A stretch of DNA of 64,000 nt from NCBI GenBank assembly GCA_963925805.1, contig CAWUSE010000001.1:1-64000 (forward strand), in the 5' to 3' direction. The notes beneath the pieces were generated by a model. The model was not told where the DNA came from, did not search any database, and was given only the letters and a program-made list of their open reading frames with translations. A program made the position numbers and the translations under genes. Numbering within the stretch: the stretch's first letter is position 1; each line of letters starts with the position of its first letter. Origin of the DNA: UBA10347 sp905182135. GTDB lineage: Bacteria; Actinomycetota; Acidimicrobiia; Acidimicrobiales; UBA10347. Shown here piece by piece: positions 34,397-43,762 of the stretch.

Positions 34397-34467
34397 AGAC
34401 TCGACTTACCACGACCGAAGATTGCCAGGCTGCAAAACAGCCGCAGCGAAGCAAGGTGAATTCCTAA
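34393..34467 (+). CDS. 24-codon bridging ORF between leuC and leuD
   Basis: The ORF starts in the ATGA that ends leuC and its TAA shares one A with the leuD ATG (TAATG), so it exactly fills the gap between the subunit genes. The product is a basic, Gln/Thr/Lys-rich peptide with no membrane segment (starts MKTRLTTTED). It may serve translational coupling by delivering ribosomes to leuD, which has only a modest AAGG site. Chance is possible given the short length. Confidence 0.45.
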   Translation: MKTRLTTTEDCQAAKQPQRSKVNS

Positions 34468-35060
34468 TGGAAGCAGTACGTATTGTCCAGGGGCGAGTTG
34501 TTCCGCTGGAACGCAACGACGTCGACACTGATCAGATCATCCCGAGCGACTGGCTCAAGCAGGTCGAACGCACTGGGTTCGAAAAGGGCTTGTTCAGCGA
34601 ATGGCGAGACGACCCTGACTTCGTTATGAACAAGGAAGAACATGCCGGTGCAAAGATCCTGCTGGCTGGCCCCAACTTTGGCACAGGTTCGTCTCGCGAA
34701 CATGCGGTATGGGCCATCATGCAGTACGGCTTCGAAGCTGTCATTTCACCCCGTTTCGGGCCCATCTTTGCCAACAACTCGACCAAGAACGGTCTGGTAT
34801 GTGTGCAGGTGGATCAAGAACTAGGTGACCAACTCATGGCTGCTGTACAGGCTGACCCACAGCTCGAGTTTGTCGTCGATGTAGAAAAGCTACGTCTCGA
34901 AGTGCCGGCACTCGCGGTAGACGTCGCCTTCGCTATGGACGCTCAAGTCCAGCATCGCTTCCTCGAAGGCCTAGACGACATCGGCCTGACCATGCAGCAG
35001 GGCGACGACATCTCGGCTTTTGAAGCCACCCGCCCCGGCTACATGCCCGCCAGTAATTAG
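34467..35060 (+). CDS. leuD: 3-isopropylmalate dehydratase, small subunit
   Basis: The 197-residue swivel domain has RNDVDTDQIIPSDWLKQVERTG at the N-terminus, GPNFGTGSSREHAVWA and the substrate loop region ISPRFGPIFANNSTKNGL. It pairs with LeuC. The ATG at 34467 is chosen because the upstream frame extension overlaps leuC. It is coupled through TAATG to the bridging ORF. Confidence 0.95.
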   Translation: MEAVRIVQGRVVPLERNDVDTDQIIPSDWLKQVERTGFEKGLFSEWRDDPDFVMNKEEHAGAKILLAGPNFGTGSSREHAVWAIMQYGFEAVISPRFGPIFANNSTKNGLVCVQVDQELGDQLMAAVQADPQLEFVVDVEKLRLEVPALAVDVAFAMDAQVQHRFLEGLDDIGLTMQQGDDISAFEATRPGYMPASN

Positions 35061-35160
35061 GCCGGGATCCGCAAGCTCTACCCGTGCGACATTCGCCGGG
35101 AAGGGCTACCGCCTGAACACTGAGCCTCATCCCTCCGCTCTGAAAGCAGAGTTACTCGCC

Positions 35161-35331
35161 ATGCCACCTTGGATACACAAAATAGGATGGACCGCTGCGT
35201 TCGCTGCGCTTGCGGCGCGGGCCTACAAGGGCTTGAGCCAGCTCGATGAGCCACTCGCCCAGGATCAGCCAGCCAGATGGCCGCCACTGGCGTTTGAAAA
35301 TCCGCAAGAGTCAACCACAAACGCACCCTAG
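35161..35331 (+). CDS. Possible small single-pass membrane protein
   Basis: A 56-codon frame from an ATG encodes a short basic start (PPWIHKIG), an Ala-rich helix (WTAAFAALAARAY) and a hydrophilic Pro-rich tail. It follows leuD by 100 bp on the same strand. There is no strong ribosome site and no family is recognised. It could be a chance ORF. Confidence 0.3.
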   Translation: MPPWIHKIGWTAAFAALAARAYKGLSQLDEPLAQDQPARWPPLAFENPQESTTNAP

Positions 35332-35463
35332 GTCTACTGCCAGCCGGCTTTCTGCTGGCAACATTGATCTAGCGCCTCGCTGAGACCCATGGCCTCGACA
35401 GCCGTGGGTCCCTCACTTGTCAGAACCCTTCTAAGCCACAGCGCCTCGACCGGTAACACCACG

Positions 35464-35500
35464 CAGCGATCTTGACTACACCCAGCGATCTTCACTACAC
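35464..35500 (+). repeat. 18-bp direct repeat, 19-bp period
   Basis: CAGCGATCTTGACTACAC and CAGCGATCTTCACTACAC are separated by one base and differ at one position. They lie in the gap after the small ORF and before the argF stop. Confidence 0.9.
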
Positions 35501-35527
35501 GGACGTTGGACCGATGCAGGTGCGCCG

Positions 35528-36418
35528 CTACTGGGTGGCGAGGAAGTGCAACACGCCGCGGGCTGAACTCAACCGGTTAGCGGCCTGAGCCCAGATGCGA
35601 CTTTGCGGGCCATCGAGGACCTCGTCGGTGACTTCTTCACCACGGTGGGCTGGCAGACAATGCATAAAGATCGCGTTCGGTGCGAGCTCCAGCATGCTGG
35701 CAGTAACCTGGAATCCTTCAAACTCGCGAAGCTTCGCCTCGCGGATGTCTTCCTCGCCCATACTGATCCAGGTATCGCTGTAGATCACGTCGGACCCGGG
35801 CACGAGCTCGTCAACACGATCGCTCCACGCGAAATCGATGCCGGCCGCAGCGATTCGATCGGTGTCAACTTCGCTGAACTTCTGGCTGATAGGCGAAACA
35901 ACCCGCATCTCGCCACCGAGCATGCCAACAGCAAGCGCTAGTGAACGAGTCACATTATTGGCGTCGCCGACATAGGTCACGACCTTGCCTTCGACGGTGC
36001 CGTACTCGGCGATGATGGTCAGAACATCAGCGATGGCTTGCAGCGGGTGAGCAGCGTCAGACAGCAGGTTCACAATGGGGACCAGGTCAAGATCGACCCA
36101 TTCGTCCAAGACGGTGTGCTCATAGACCCGTGCGCAAATGATCTTGTGGTAGCAGGCCAGCGTGTGCGCCACATCGGACACCGACTCACGCTTACCCAAG
36201 CTGACTTCGCCATCGGTGATGTACACCGGATGCCCGCCCAGTTGCACGACCGCCATCTCGGTCGAGTTGCGGGTACGGGCTGATTGCTTAGCGAAGTAAC
36301 ACGCAACGCCATGGCCCTCAAGCGGACGGCGTAATTCAGCAATCGGTTTCTGCGCATTGACGACGATCATCTTGAGTTCTTCGACCGACAGATCGTCGAC
36401 GTCGAGCACGTGCCGCAT
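35528..36418 (-). CDS. argF: Ornithine carbamoyltransferase
   Basis: The 296-residue enzyme joins carbamoyl phosphate to ornithine to make citrulline. The carbamoyl-phosphate motif is SARTR (residues 46-50, in place of the usual STRTR). HPLQAIAD and HCLPAHRGEEV (the latter with the ornithine-site Cys) are intact, as is LGGHPVYITDGEVSLGKRES. The N-terminus is short relative to E. coli ArgF. It stands alone with a 134-bp gap to serA. Confidence 0.9.
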   Translation of the reverse strand: MRHVLDVDDLSVEELKMIVVNAQKPIAELRRPLEGHGVACYFAKQSARTRNSTEMAVVQLGGHPVYITDGEVSLGKRESVSDVAHTLACYHKIICARVYEHTVLDEWVDLDLVPIVNLLSDAAHPLQAIADVLTIIAEYGTVEGKVVTYVGDANNVTRSLALAVGMLGGEMRVVSPISQKFSEVDTDRIAAAGIDFAWSDRVDELVPGSDVIYSDTWISMGEEDIREAKLREFEGFQVTASMLELAPNAIFMHCLPAHRGEEVTDEVLDGPQSRIWAQAANRLSSARGVLHFLATQ

Positions 36419-36552
36419 GTGAATTACCCCGCTGGTAGTGGACTACGAGAGAAGCATCGAGACTAGCGCCAACCAGTCAAATTCTGAGACGTGCATTGGC
36501 GACTACGTGAACATTCCAGACCCACGGACCCATATGGTCCTAGCGATCAGCG

Positions 36553-37497
36553 CTACTTCGCGTTGACAGCAAACGGCACAGGCTCGCCTGCAAGCGCCAG
36601 GACGACCTGTTCAGCGGCCTGCACGCCAGCTTTGAGTTGTGCTTCGACGGTGCTTGCACCCAGGTGCGGGGTCACAGTGACCTCGGGAAGCAAGAACAGC
36701 GGCGACACCGTCGTCGGCTCTTCGGCAAACACGTCGATGGCAGCGCCACCGACAGGACCGTTTGAGATCGCATCGGCAAGAGCCGATTCATCAATGATCC
36801 CACCACGCGCGACGTTCACGATGCGCAGCCCCGGCTTTGCCTTGGCCAGCAACTCCGCATTAATCAGGTTCAGCGTGTCCGGTGTGCGGGCAAGGTGCAA
36901 GGTGACAAAGTCACTCGAACTAATGAGCGTCTCGAGATCGACGAGTTCAATGTTCATCTCGGCAGCCCGCTCGGGAGCTACGTACGGGTCAAACGCAATG
37001 ATCTCCATGTCGAATGCTCTGGCGCGGGCAGCGACCAGCCCACCTATGCGGCCAAGCCCAATAATGCCAAGCGTCTTCTCGGCGAGTTCAACGCCGTTCC
37101 ACTTACTTCGTTCCCAACGGCCCTCGATAAGCGCAGCATGGGCGTGCGCTATGTTGCGAGCCTGCGCAAGCAGCATGGCCATGGTGTGCTCGGCTGCAGT
37201 GACCGCATTAGAAAACGGCGCATTTGCGACGAGTACGTTGTGCTCTGTCGCGGCATCAACATCGACATTGTCGAGACCGATCCCGGCACGCCCGACGATC
37301 TTTAGATCGGTTCCCGCTGCTAACAAGTCGGCTGTCACGATTGTGGCCGAGCGGATGAGAAGCGCATGGGCCCCAGCGATCGCCGAGATCAGACCAGCCG
37401 CGTCAAGCCCGATCCGTACATCGACTTCATGCCCCGCATCGCGAAGCAAGTCGAGGCCTTTATCAGCGATTTTTTCAGTTACAAGCACACGAGCCAT
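36553..37497 (-). CDS. serA: D-3-phosphoglycerate dehydrogenase, short form
   Basis: This enzyme catalyses the first step of serine synthesis. The 314 residues form the two Rossmann-like domains only: GRAGIGLDNVDVDAAT, GIIGLGRIGGLVA (NAD-binding), the catalytic Arg in VNVARGGIIDE, Glu in AIDVFAEEP and His in TPHLGAST. Most actinobacterial SerA are about 530 residues with an ASB and a C-terminal ACT domain for serine feedback. Both are absent, so this copy should not be inhibited in that way. A related hydroxyacid dehydrogenase is possible, but serC nearby supports SerA. Confidence 0.85.
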   Translation of the reverse strand: MARVLVTEKIADKGLDLLRDAGHEVDVRIGLDAAGLISAIAGAHALLIRSATIVTADLLAAGTDLKIVGRAGIGLDNVDVDAATEHNVLVANAPFSNAVTAAEHTMAMLLAQARNIAHAHAALIEGRWERSKWNGVELAEKTLGIIGLGRIGGLVAARARAFDMEIIAFDPYVAPERAAEMNIELVDLETLISSSDFVTLHLARTPDTLNLINAELLAKAKPGLRIVNVARGGIIDESALADAISNGPVGGAAIDVFAEEPTTVSPLFLLPEVTVTPHLGASTVEAQLKAGVQAAEQVVLALAGEPVPFAVNAK

Positions 37498-37667
37498 GCC
37501 AGGAATCTATTCGGATCCACGACGACTTCATCATGAAAGCCGACACATTCAATCACCTTTCTGCTCGCCGTTGGGCATGCCATGGCCGACTTTCCCCGCA
37601 GGTGTCGCTCCGCCGCAATAGGCCAGAGCAGCGCACACTTCGCACTGTTGAGGCCTACTCTCCACTC

Positions 37668-38624
37668 ATGTCCAAGACGATCATTCTGGGTGCTGGGCTC
37701 GCTGGGCTCAGCGCAGCGCGCCAACTGCAAGCGCACGGACACAGTGTCGAGATCATCGACAAAGGTCGCGGGGTTGGCGGACGACTAGCAACCCGTCGGA
37801 TAGGCGAGGCTCGACTCGATCACGGAGCCCAGTTCTTCACCACCCGGGGGGCGGTCTTCACCGAAACCATTGCCCAAGCCCTCGATGCTGGTGCCGTCGC
37901 CGAGTGGTGCCGCGGCTTCGCCGAACAGGACGGCTATCCCCGTTACCGCGGAGCGCACGGCATGACTTCGCTGGCAAAATGGCTCGCCGTCGACGTTCCC
38001 ATGAAATTGGGCGTTGAGGTCGACCGTATCGAGATGTCCAAAGGCCAGGTCAGCTTTGTGGGCAAGGACGACGTCACCATTGCACAGGCGCCACTGGCCA
38101 TCGTTACCGCACCCATACCGCAGATGCTGAACCTGTTCGATCGGGGCAATGTTCAGCCCGACCTCGATCTAGACACCATGTTGCGAGCTACCCGCTATTT
38201 CGCGACCCTTGCGTTACTAGCCGTGGTCGATGGCCCGCCGAACATTGACGAACCCGGCGCCATGCAGTTCAGTAACGGTCCGTTCACGTTCATTGCCGAC
38301 AACGAACGCAAGGGAATCTCACCAGTTCGGGCGCTTACCTTCCATGCAGAGCATGACTACAGCCTGCGCCGTTTTGACGATGACCCCGAGCAGGTCCGTG
38401 CCGAACTTCTTGAGCAAGCCGCACCATGGATCGGCGATGCAACGGTCCTCGAATCGCAGCTGAAGAAGTGGCGGTATGCCGGGCCCGTGACTCCCCTGCC
38501 GAAACCGACCTATGTGATCGAGTCTGATGGAGCGCGTCTGGCTCTGGCCGGCGATGCCTTTGCAGGCCCGAAGGTCGAAGGCGCTTTCAATTCTGGACAT
38601 GCCGCAGCCCTTGAACTCCTGTAA
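37668..38624 (+). CDS. Renalase-like FAD-dependent amine oxidoreductase
   Basis: The 318-residue flavoprotein starts at an ATG, since the 45 upstream codons are low quality. It has an N-terminal FAD motif ILGAGLAGLSAARQLQAHGH, GRGVGGRLATRR and DHGAQFFTTRG, which is the renalase/NAD(P)-dependent FAD-oxidoreductase pattern. The C-terminal GDAFAGPKVEGAFNSGHAAA closes the FAD site. Bacterial renalases oxidise isomeric dihydro-NAD(P). It is 9 bp upstream of a CPBP protease gene on the same strand. Confidence 0.85.
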   Translation: MSKTIILGAGLAGLSAARQLQAHGHSVEIIDKGRGVGGRLATRRIGEARLDHGAQFFTTRGAVFTETIAQALDAGAVAEWCRGFAEQDGYPRYRGAHGMTSLAKWLAVDVPMKLGVEVDRIEMSKGQVSFVGKDDVTIAQAPLAIVTAPIPQMLNLFDRGNVQPDLDLDTMLRATRYFATLALLAVVDGPPNIDEPGAMQFSNGPFTFIADNERKGISPVRALTFHAEHDYSLRRFDDDPEQVRAELLEQAAPWIGDATVLESQLKKWRYAGPVTPLPKPTYVIESDGARLALAGDAFAGPKVEGAFNSGHAAALELL

Positions 38625-38633
38625 GCACCGCCG

Positions 38634-39485
38634 ATGACTCACATTCCGCCACCACACGGACGAGCCGACACCCACCCCGTCTCTCCAGCGACTTCCCCTG
38701 ATACGCCTCCGGTAGCCGGACCCCGCTTCCCGCACCCACCATTCGTGTCAAAACCGAGCTCTCGACCCGCTGTTGTCACGAACATCTATGACAACGAGAA
38801 AGCCCGATGGGGTCTGGGCGACATGTTCACATCATTGGGCATCTTCTTTTTCGGTTCAGCCGGTCTGATCCTGTTGATCGTCGCTACGTCGAACCGCGAA
38901 GACTTCCTGCAAGGCCCCTGGCTACTCGTTGGAGTTGTCGGCCCTCACGCCTTATTGCTCACGCACCTTTTTTGGGTTAGCCACCGGAAGGGAATTAGCT
39001 TCGCCGACGACTTCGGGTTCCAGTTCCAAAGGCCCGACGTGGGTCTTGGCTTCGGTCTGTTCATCGGCGCTCTTATAGCGGCTGGGATCGTAGCCATCGT
39101 GGTCACACAGATCGCCGGTGAACCGCCTACGGCCTCGGTGGTCGAACTCGCTCAAGAGTCAAGCGGTAACGGGCTGACCATATGGCTCTATCTATTCGCC
39201 ATTTTGGGCGCAACCTTTGTGCCGGTCGTCGAAGAACTCGTGTACCGAGGGCTCTTTTGGAGTGCCCTCGAGAAGCGAGGCATGCAACCCTGGACAATCC
39301 TGGTGGTTACCAGCGCTGTCTTTGCGATCATTCATTTGGAACCAATCCGAACAGCATTGCTCTTTACGGTCGGAATGGCGATCGGCATTGGCCGTCTAGT
39401 CACCGGTCGAACCGGTGCGTCGATAGCCGCGCATATGTTCATCAACACTGCGGCTATGACCGCCACGCTCATTCAACTGGCTTAA
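38634..39485 (+). CDS. CPBP-family intramembrane glutamic protease
   Basis: The 283-residue protein has a Pro-rich cytoplasmic N-terminus (to about residue 55) and about seven membrane helices. Catalytic-type motifs of the CPBP (Abi/Rce1-like) family are EELVYRG (Glu200, Glu201, Arg205), IIHLEP (His234) and HMFINT (about residue 264). Relatives process prenylated or signal-type peptides or act in bacteriocin self-immunity. No bacteriocin gene is visible nearby. It is likely co-expressed with the renalase-like gene. Confidence 0.88.
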   Translation: MTHIPPPHGRADTHPVSPATSPDTPPVAGPRFPHPPFVSKPSSRPAVVTNIYDNEKARWGLGDMFTSLGIFFFGSAGLILLIVATSNREDFLQGPWLLVGVVGPHALLLTHLFWVSHRKGISFADDFGFQFQRPDVGLGFGLFIGALIAAGIVAIVVTQIAGEPPTASVVELAQESSGNGLTIWLYLFAILGATFVPVVEELVYRGLFWSALEKRGMQPWTILVVTSAVFAIIHLEPIRTALLFTVGMAIGIGRLVTGRTGASIAAHMFINTAAMTATLIQLA

Positions 39486-39512
39486 CACTGCAACTCGTTG
39501 CCGCAGCCCGCT

Positions 39513-39557
39513 CGCGGTGCGAAAAACCGCGGTGCGAAAAACCGCGGTGCGAAAACT
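39513..39557 (+). repeat. 15-bp tandem repeat, three copies
   Basis: CGCGGTGCGAAAAAC is repeated twice exactly and a third time with a terminal change (AAAACT). It is intergenic, between the CPBP gene and the HAD gene end. Confidence 0.95.
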
Positions 39558-39690
39558 GACGCCTCACGTCTTAACCACGACGTATCGCAGTGCTCTGCGT
39601 TCTCTAAACTACTGTTCTAGGCCAAGAGGCGAGGACTCCTGCTGCCTTGCGGGCGGTTGCCTAGACAACACCGGCACTCTTCCACACCTT

Positions 39691-39718
39691 GTTAAAGCCA
39701 GTTGGCGTTAAAGCCAGT
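39691..39718 (+). repeat. 12-bp direct repeat, 16-bp period
   Basis: GTTAAAGCCAGT occurs at 39691 and 39707. The second copy contains the stop codon of the HAD hydrolase gene, the same arrangement as at the end of the acetoacetyl-CoA synthetase gene. Confidence 0.9.
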
Positions 39719-40367
39719 CAGCCGGATCCACGTCGCTAAGTGAATCGACATGAACGGTCGCGTGGTCAAACCGCATGGCCTTCGTGATAGGTCCTGGCGC
39801 CGCGATGCACCGCATTCCGGCTGCGATCGCGGCGCTCACCCCATGAGTTGAGTCCTCGATAGCCAGTGCTCTCTCCGGCGATGCGTCCAGCGCTTGACAT
39901 GCCGACAGATAGACGGTCGGGTCAGGTTTGCCGGCAATGCCAGGATCAGCACAGCTCACGGTCGCGAAGCGATGCGCTAGACCGAGCCGCTCAAGGTGTC
40001 GGCTAACCCAGGTCGTTGGTGAACTCGATGCAACCCCCAAGGGGGTGCCGAGCGCCGCCGCCGCATCGATCCATTGCTCGACACCGTCGCGTAACGGTTG
40101 TGCCTGGATCATCTCGTCACACAGCGACTTCCGCCTCTCTTCCACCTGGGCAGACAAAGCGTCGACGCCAAGCTGGCCGCACAATTCAGCGCGAATATCC
40201 AGCCCAAAACCATCGGCCTTGCCGATATCTTGCAACCAACGCTCAAGTGATACCGGCTCGGCGCCAGCCATGAGGTACGTATCGGCCCACGACTCATAGA
40301 CCGGCGTTTCAGTGTCCAGGATCGTGCCGTCGAAGTCGAACACCAGAGCGCTCACTCGGCTGCTCAT
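39708..40367 (-). CDS. HAD-superfamily hydrolase (beta-phosphoglucomutase-like)
   Basis: The 219-residue HAD phosphatase has motif I DFDGTILDTET, a helical cap (residues 16-80), motif II in GVASSSPT, motif III Lys in GIAGKPDPTVY and motif IV IEDSTHGV. The substrate may be a sugar phosphate. The ATG overlaps the peptidase stop by 4 bp (ATGA), so the two are translationally coupled. Confidence 0.88.
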   Translation of the reverse strand: MSSRVSALVFDFDGTILDTETPVYESWADTYLMAGAEPVSLERWLQDIGKADGFGLDIRAELCGQLGVDALSAQVEERRKSLCDEMIQAQPLRDGVEQWIDAAAALGTPLGVASSSPTTWVSRHLERLGLAHRFATVSCADPGIAGKPDPTVYLSACQALDASPERALAIEDSTHGVSAAIAAGMRCIAAPGPITKAMRFDHATVHVDSLSDVDPADWL

Positions 40368-42289
40368 GAAAGCGTGAGTGCTGGGAGATCACCAGCAGGT
40401 TCGATGCCAAGAATCTGGCAGAAGAACGACAACTCGGCTTCGAGCGCCGTGATGATCGTCTCGGCATCGCGAAAGCCGTGGGCAACACCGGGAAAGACCA
40501 GGTAAGCGTGCGGCACACCATTGGCTGCCAATGCGGCCACAACAGCATCGCTCTGACTCTTCGGAACGACGGGGTCAGCGTCTCCCTGCAACACGATCAT
40601 GGGCGTTTCGAGCGCCTCGGTGCGGTTGATCGGCGACCGGGCCGTATAAATCGCCTCGCCCTCCGGCCATGGTGCAACCAGCTTGTCGCAGTATCGAGCC
40701 TCGAACTTGTGGGTGTCTTGCGCCAACGCGGCCAGATCGGCCACCCCGTAGCGCGACGCTCCTGCAGCAAACACGTCGCTGTCAGCAAGTGCACCCAGGA
40801 CAGTCAAACCGCCAGCGCTACCACCCTTGATGACGATGCGGTCGCTGTCGACACGCTGCGAGTCACCTAGATACAACGCAGCAGCAACGCAGTCGTCGAC
40901 ATCGGCGACGCCCCAGCGCCCGTTGAGCGCATGGCGATAGGTCCGCCCGTTACCGGTGCTGCCGCGGTAGTCGACATCGACAACCGCAAAACCACGGGTC
41001 GTCCAGTAGCGAACACTGAGCTGCAATTCGGTTCGCGCCCGCGATGTGGGCCCACCATGCGCCAACACAAGCAACGGGGGCAACTCATCGACAGGAGCGG
41101 TGACGCTGGCATGCGCCGGCGAGTAGAACCACGCATGGGCTTCTTCACCATCGGTCGTCGCAAACACGATGTGTTCCGGGGCTTCCAAAAATGTTGGCTC
41201 AAGGCTGAGGTCGCGAGCTGGGCGTAAAACCTGTGGGGTTGCGCCTGGTGTCCACTGCACCAACTCGGGTTCACCATGATGGCGGGCGCCGATGAACACA
41301 ATGCCGTCGCCCAGTCGACCGAGTGCTGAGACAGAGGACCAGTCATCTCGTTCTTCACCTGTCGAACTATCGAACAGCGTGTCGCCGCCAGGGTCGGTCC
41401 GGGCAATGATGGCCTGGCCGTCGATTTCGACCCACCGCGATAGGCCGAACACCCATCCTGGCGTTGCGATCTCGAACGAGCCTTCGATCAATGGGGTTGG
41501 GATCTCATCGGGGTCAGAAAATTCGTACAAGTTCCACCACTCGTGGTGATCGCTAACCGCCCAGAGACGACCGTCTGCAGTGAAGCCGGGGAAGACCACG
41601 GCGGCTGGCTCGTGATGGCCTCCAACCTGGCGGGGGCTCACAAGCTGGCCACCGACACGGTCGCCGAGCCAGAGCTCCGTTGCGTCCCAAGACATATTCG
41701 GATGGTCCCACTGCACCCACGCCAGCTTCGAACCATCAGGCGACAACCGGGGTGAGCTGTAGAAGTCCGCACCCTCGGCGAGCACCACCACGTTGCCTGA
41801 GCCATCGCCAGCCACGGCCACAAGATCATTCACCGGTTGGCCTTCGCCAACGCTGTGCGTCTCGCGAACGCAGATGAACCACGCCTTGTCGGGTGTCGCA
41901 CGCCCATCAGCGAAACGAACTGCCTTTGGCTGATCGGGTTCTGGTGTCAACAGCGTAAGGGTCCCGTCCTCATCTAGACGGCGCAAGCGCTGGTCAGCAT
42001 CGTCGACGTACCAGAGTGTGCCGCCGCCGACCCACCAGGCACCGCCGCCGTACTCGTGAACCCGGGTGCTCACATCGGCATCAGTCGCAGTGACTTCCGA
42101 AATCGTTCCATTGCGCCAACGCAAGATGGCGACACGACCGCCTTCCTCGGGGCGTGACTCGTTGAACCAGACATCGCCACCATCGGTCACGATTTCACTC
42201 AGCCCTGCCGCACCGACCACAAGATCCTTGGCCTCAATCGGCGACGGCCAAGCGCCGTATGGCTTCACACTCCCGGCTACTTCTGACAT
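40364..42289 (-). CDS. S9-family prolyl oligopeptidase / acyl-peptidase
   Basis: The 641-residue serine peptidase has an N-terminal beta-propeller-like half (residues 1-380) and a C-terminal alpha/beta hydrolase: GGPTSRARTEL, FAVVDVDYRGSTGNGR, nucleophile Ser in GGSAGG, Asp in QGDADPVVP and His in PGVAHGF. An ATG at 42289 is chosen; a TTG five codons earlier is possible. It probably degrades short peptides, consistent with the peptide importer elsewhere in the window. Confidence 0.9.
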   Translation of the reverse strand: MSEVAGSVKPYGAWPSPIEAKDLVVGAAGLSEIVTDGGDVWFNESRPEEGGRVAILRWRNGTISEVTATDADVSTRVHEYGGGAWWVGGGTLWYVDDADQRLRRLDEDGTLTLLTPEPDQPKAVRFADGRATPDKAWFICVRETHSVGEGQPVNDLVAVAGDGSGNVVVLAEGADFYSSPRLSPDGSKLAWVQWDHPNMSWDATELWLGDRVGGQLVSPRQVGGHHEPAAVVFPGFTADGRLWAVSDHHEWWNLYEFSDPDEIPTPLIEGSFEIATPGWVFGLSRWVEIDGQAIIARTDPGGDTLFDSSTGEERDDWSSVSALGRLGDGIVFIGARHHGEPELVQWTPGATPQVLRPARDLSLEPTFLEAPEHIVFATTDGEEAHAWFYSPAHASVTAPVDELPPLLVLAHGGPTSRARTELQLSVRYWTTRGFAVVDVDYRGSTGNGRTYRHALNGRWGVADVDDCVAAALYLGDSQRVDSDRIVIKGGSAGGLTVLGALADSDVFAAGASRYGVADLAALAQDTHKFEARYCDKLVAPWPEGEAIYTARSPINRTEALETPMIVLQGDADPVVPKSQSDAVVAALAANGVPHAYLVFPGVAHGFRDAETIITALEAELSFFCQILGIEPAGDLPALTLS

Positions 42290-42562
42290 TCGTCCGACCC
42301 CCAACCCGCCATCATTTCAGTGCTCGTCCTTCGCACTTCAAATAACAACAATCGACTTGGCTTATCAGCTCGATTACCGGACATCAGAATTCCTACGTTT
42401 CTCTGTGGCTGCACAATCACCGCGTCGTGGCGCCTTGGCCGCACAGTCGGGTTCTGCGTCTTCTGGCCCTCGATCTGTTTATCGGAGCGATCAACGAGTG
42501 CCTGAGTAGAGGGCGATTTCAGATCTGACGAATGCCAGGAGCGGCCGGCGATGATCGGCAAC

Positions 42563-43762
42563 TCAGTCGCGCCCGAGCAGATCGCCAATCCGGGTCACAC
42601 CTTCGATTAGATCTTCGTCGGACAACGCATAGGACATCCGACCGTAACCCGGTGCAGAGAACGCCTCGCCAGGGACAATCGCAACATTGATCTTCTCAAG
42701 GAACAGGTCAGCAAGTTCCGCTGTTGTAGTCGGCGTCACGCCATCGATATCTCGACCGAGCACCTCGTGGAACGACGGAAACGCATAAAACGCCCCCTCA
42801 GGGTTCATGCATGACACGCCGGTGATTTCGTTGAGCATGGTGTAGATCGTCTGGCGGCGGCGGTCGAACGCCGCATGCATCTCATGGACAGCATCGAGGG
42901 GCCCACTCAGAGCGGCCAACGCCGCGGCCTGAGCGACATTGCAGACGTTGGAGGTCTGGTGCGACTGCAGCGTCGACGCAGCCTTGGCGAGTTCTGGAGG
43001 GCCGATGATCCAGCCAACACGCCAGCCGGTCATCGCATACGTCTTGGCAACGCCATTTAAAATGATGCATCGGTCAGCAAGCTCAGGAACCAACACTGGC
43101 ATGGAGTGGTGCTCGACCCCGCCGTACACCAGGTGTTCGTAGATCTCGTCGCACAGCACCCAAATGTCGTGTTCGACGGCCCAGCGGCCAATCGCTTCGA
43201 TCTCTTCTTTGCGGTACACCGCCCCTGTTGGGTTCGACGGTGACACGAACATCAATGCCTTGGTGTTCTCTGTACGGGCTGCTTCGAGTTGCTCGACGTT
43301 GACCTTGAAGCCGGTCTCAGCTGAGGTGTGCAGCTCGACGGGGATTCCGCCGGCCAGACGAACTGGTTCGGGATAGGTCGTCCAGTAAGGCGCTGGCAGC
43401 AACATCTCGTCGCCGGGGTTCAGTAAGGCTGCGAGAGCGTTGTAGACGGCCTGCTTACCACCGTTAGTCACAACGATCTGATCGGTAGTTACGTCGTAAC
43501 CCGAGTCGCGTTTGGTCTTGGCCACAATGGCATCGCGAAGCGCTGGAAGACCAGGTGTGGGTGAGTACTTGTGGTTTGCCGGAACCCGGCACGCCTCGAC
43601 CGCTGCATCGACGATGTGTTTCGGGGTAGGGAAGTCGGGTTCACCCGCACCGAAGCCAATGACCGGCTTGCCTTGGGCCTTGAGCGCCTTGGCTTTAGCG
43701 CTCACAGCAAGAGTGGCAGATGGGGCGATGGCGCCAACGCGGCGCGAGAGTTCAGAAGTCAC
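42563..43762 (-). CDS. Aspartate aminotransferase (class I, subgroup Ib)
   Basis: The 399-residue PLP aminotransferase begins at a GTG. It has FGAGEPDFPTPKHI, NGGKQAVYNAL, SPSNPTGAVY, CDEIYEH and the PLP lysine Lys240 in NGVAKTYAMTGWRVGW. The pattern matches thermophile-type AspB/AspC rather than the E. coli type, with Asp or Glu/prephenate as possible donors. It is divergent from serC. Confidence 0.9.
   Translation of the reverse strand: MTSELSRRVGAIAPSATLAVSAKAKALKAQGKPVIGFGAGEPDFPTPKHIVDAAVEACRVPANHKYSPTPGLPALRDAIVAKTKRDSGYDVTTDQIVVTNGGKQAVYNALAALLNPGDEMLLPAPYWTTYPEPVRLAGGIPVELHTSAETGFKVNVEQLEAARTENTKALMFVSPSNPTGAVYRKEEIEAIGRWAVEHDIWVLCDEIYEHLVYGGVEHHSMPVLVPELADRCIILNGVAKTYAMTGWRVGWIIGPPELAKAASTLQSHQTSNVCNVAQAAALAALSGPLDAVHEMHAAFDRRRQTIYTMLNEITGVSCMNPEGAFYAFPSFHEVLGRDIDGVTPTTTAELADLFLEKINVAIVPGEAFSAPGYGRMSYALSDEDLIEGVTRIGDLLGRD

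Noticed and set aside
36491..37621. 376-codon plus frame opposite serA
   Set aside because: Low-complexity Ser/Ala/Thr repeats and antisense to a dehydrogenase with intact NAD motif.
39513..39557. Possible CRISPR-like array
   Set aside because: Units are 15 bp with no spacers; it is a simple tandem repeat.
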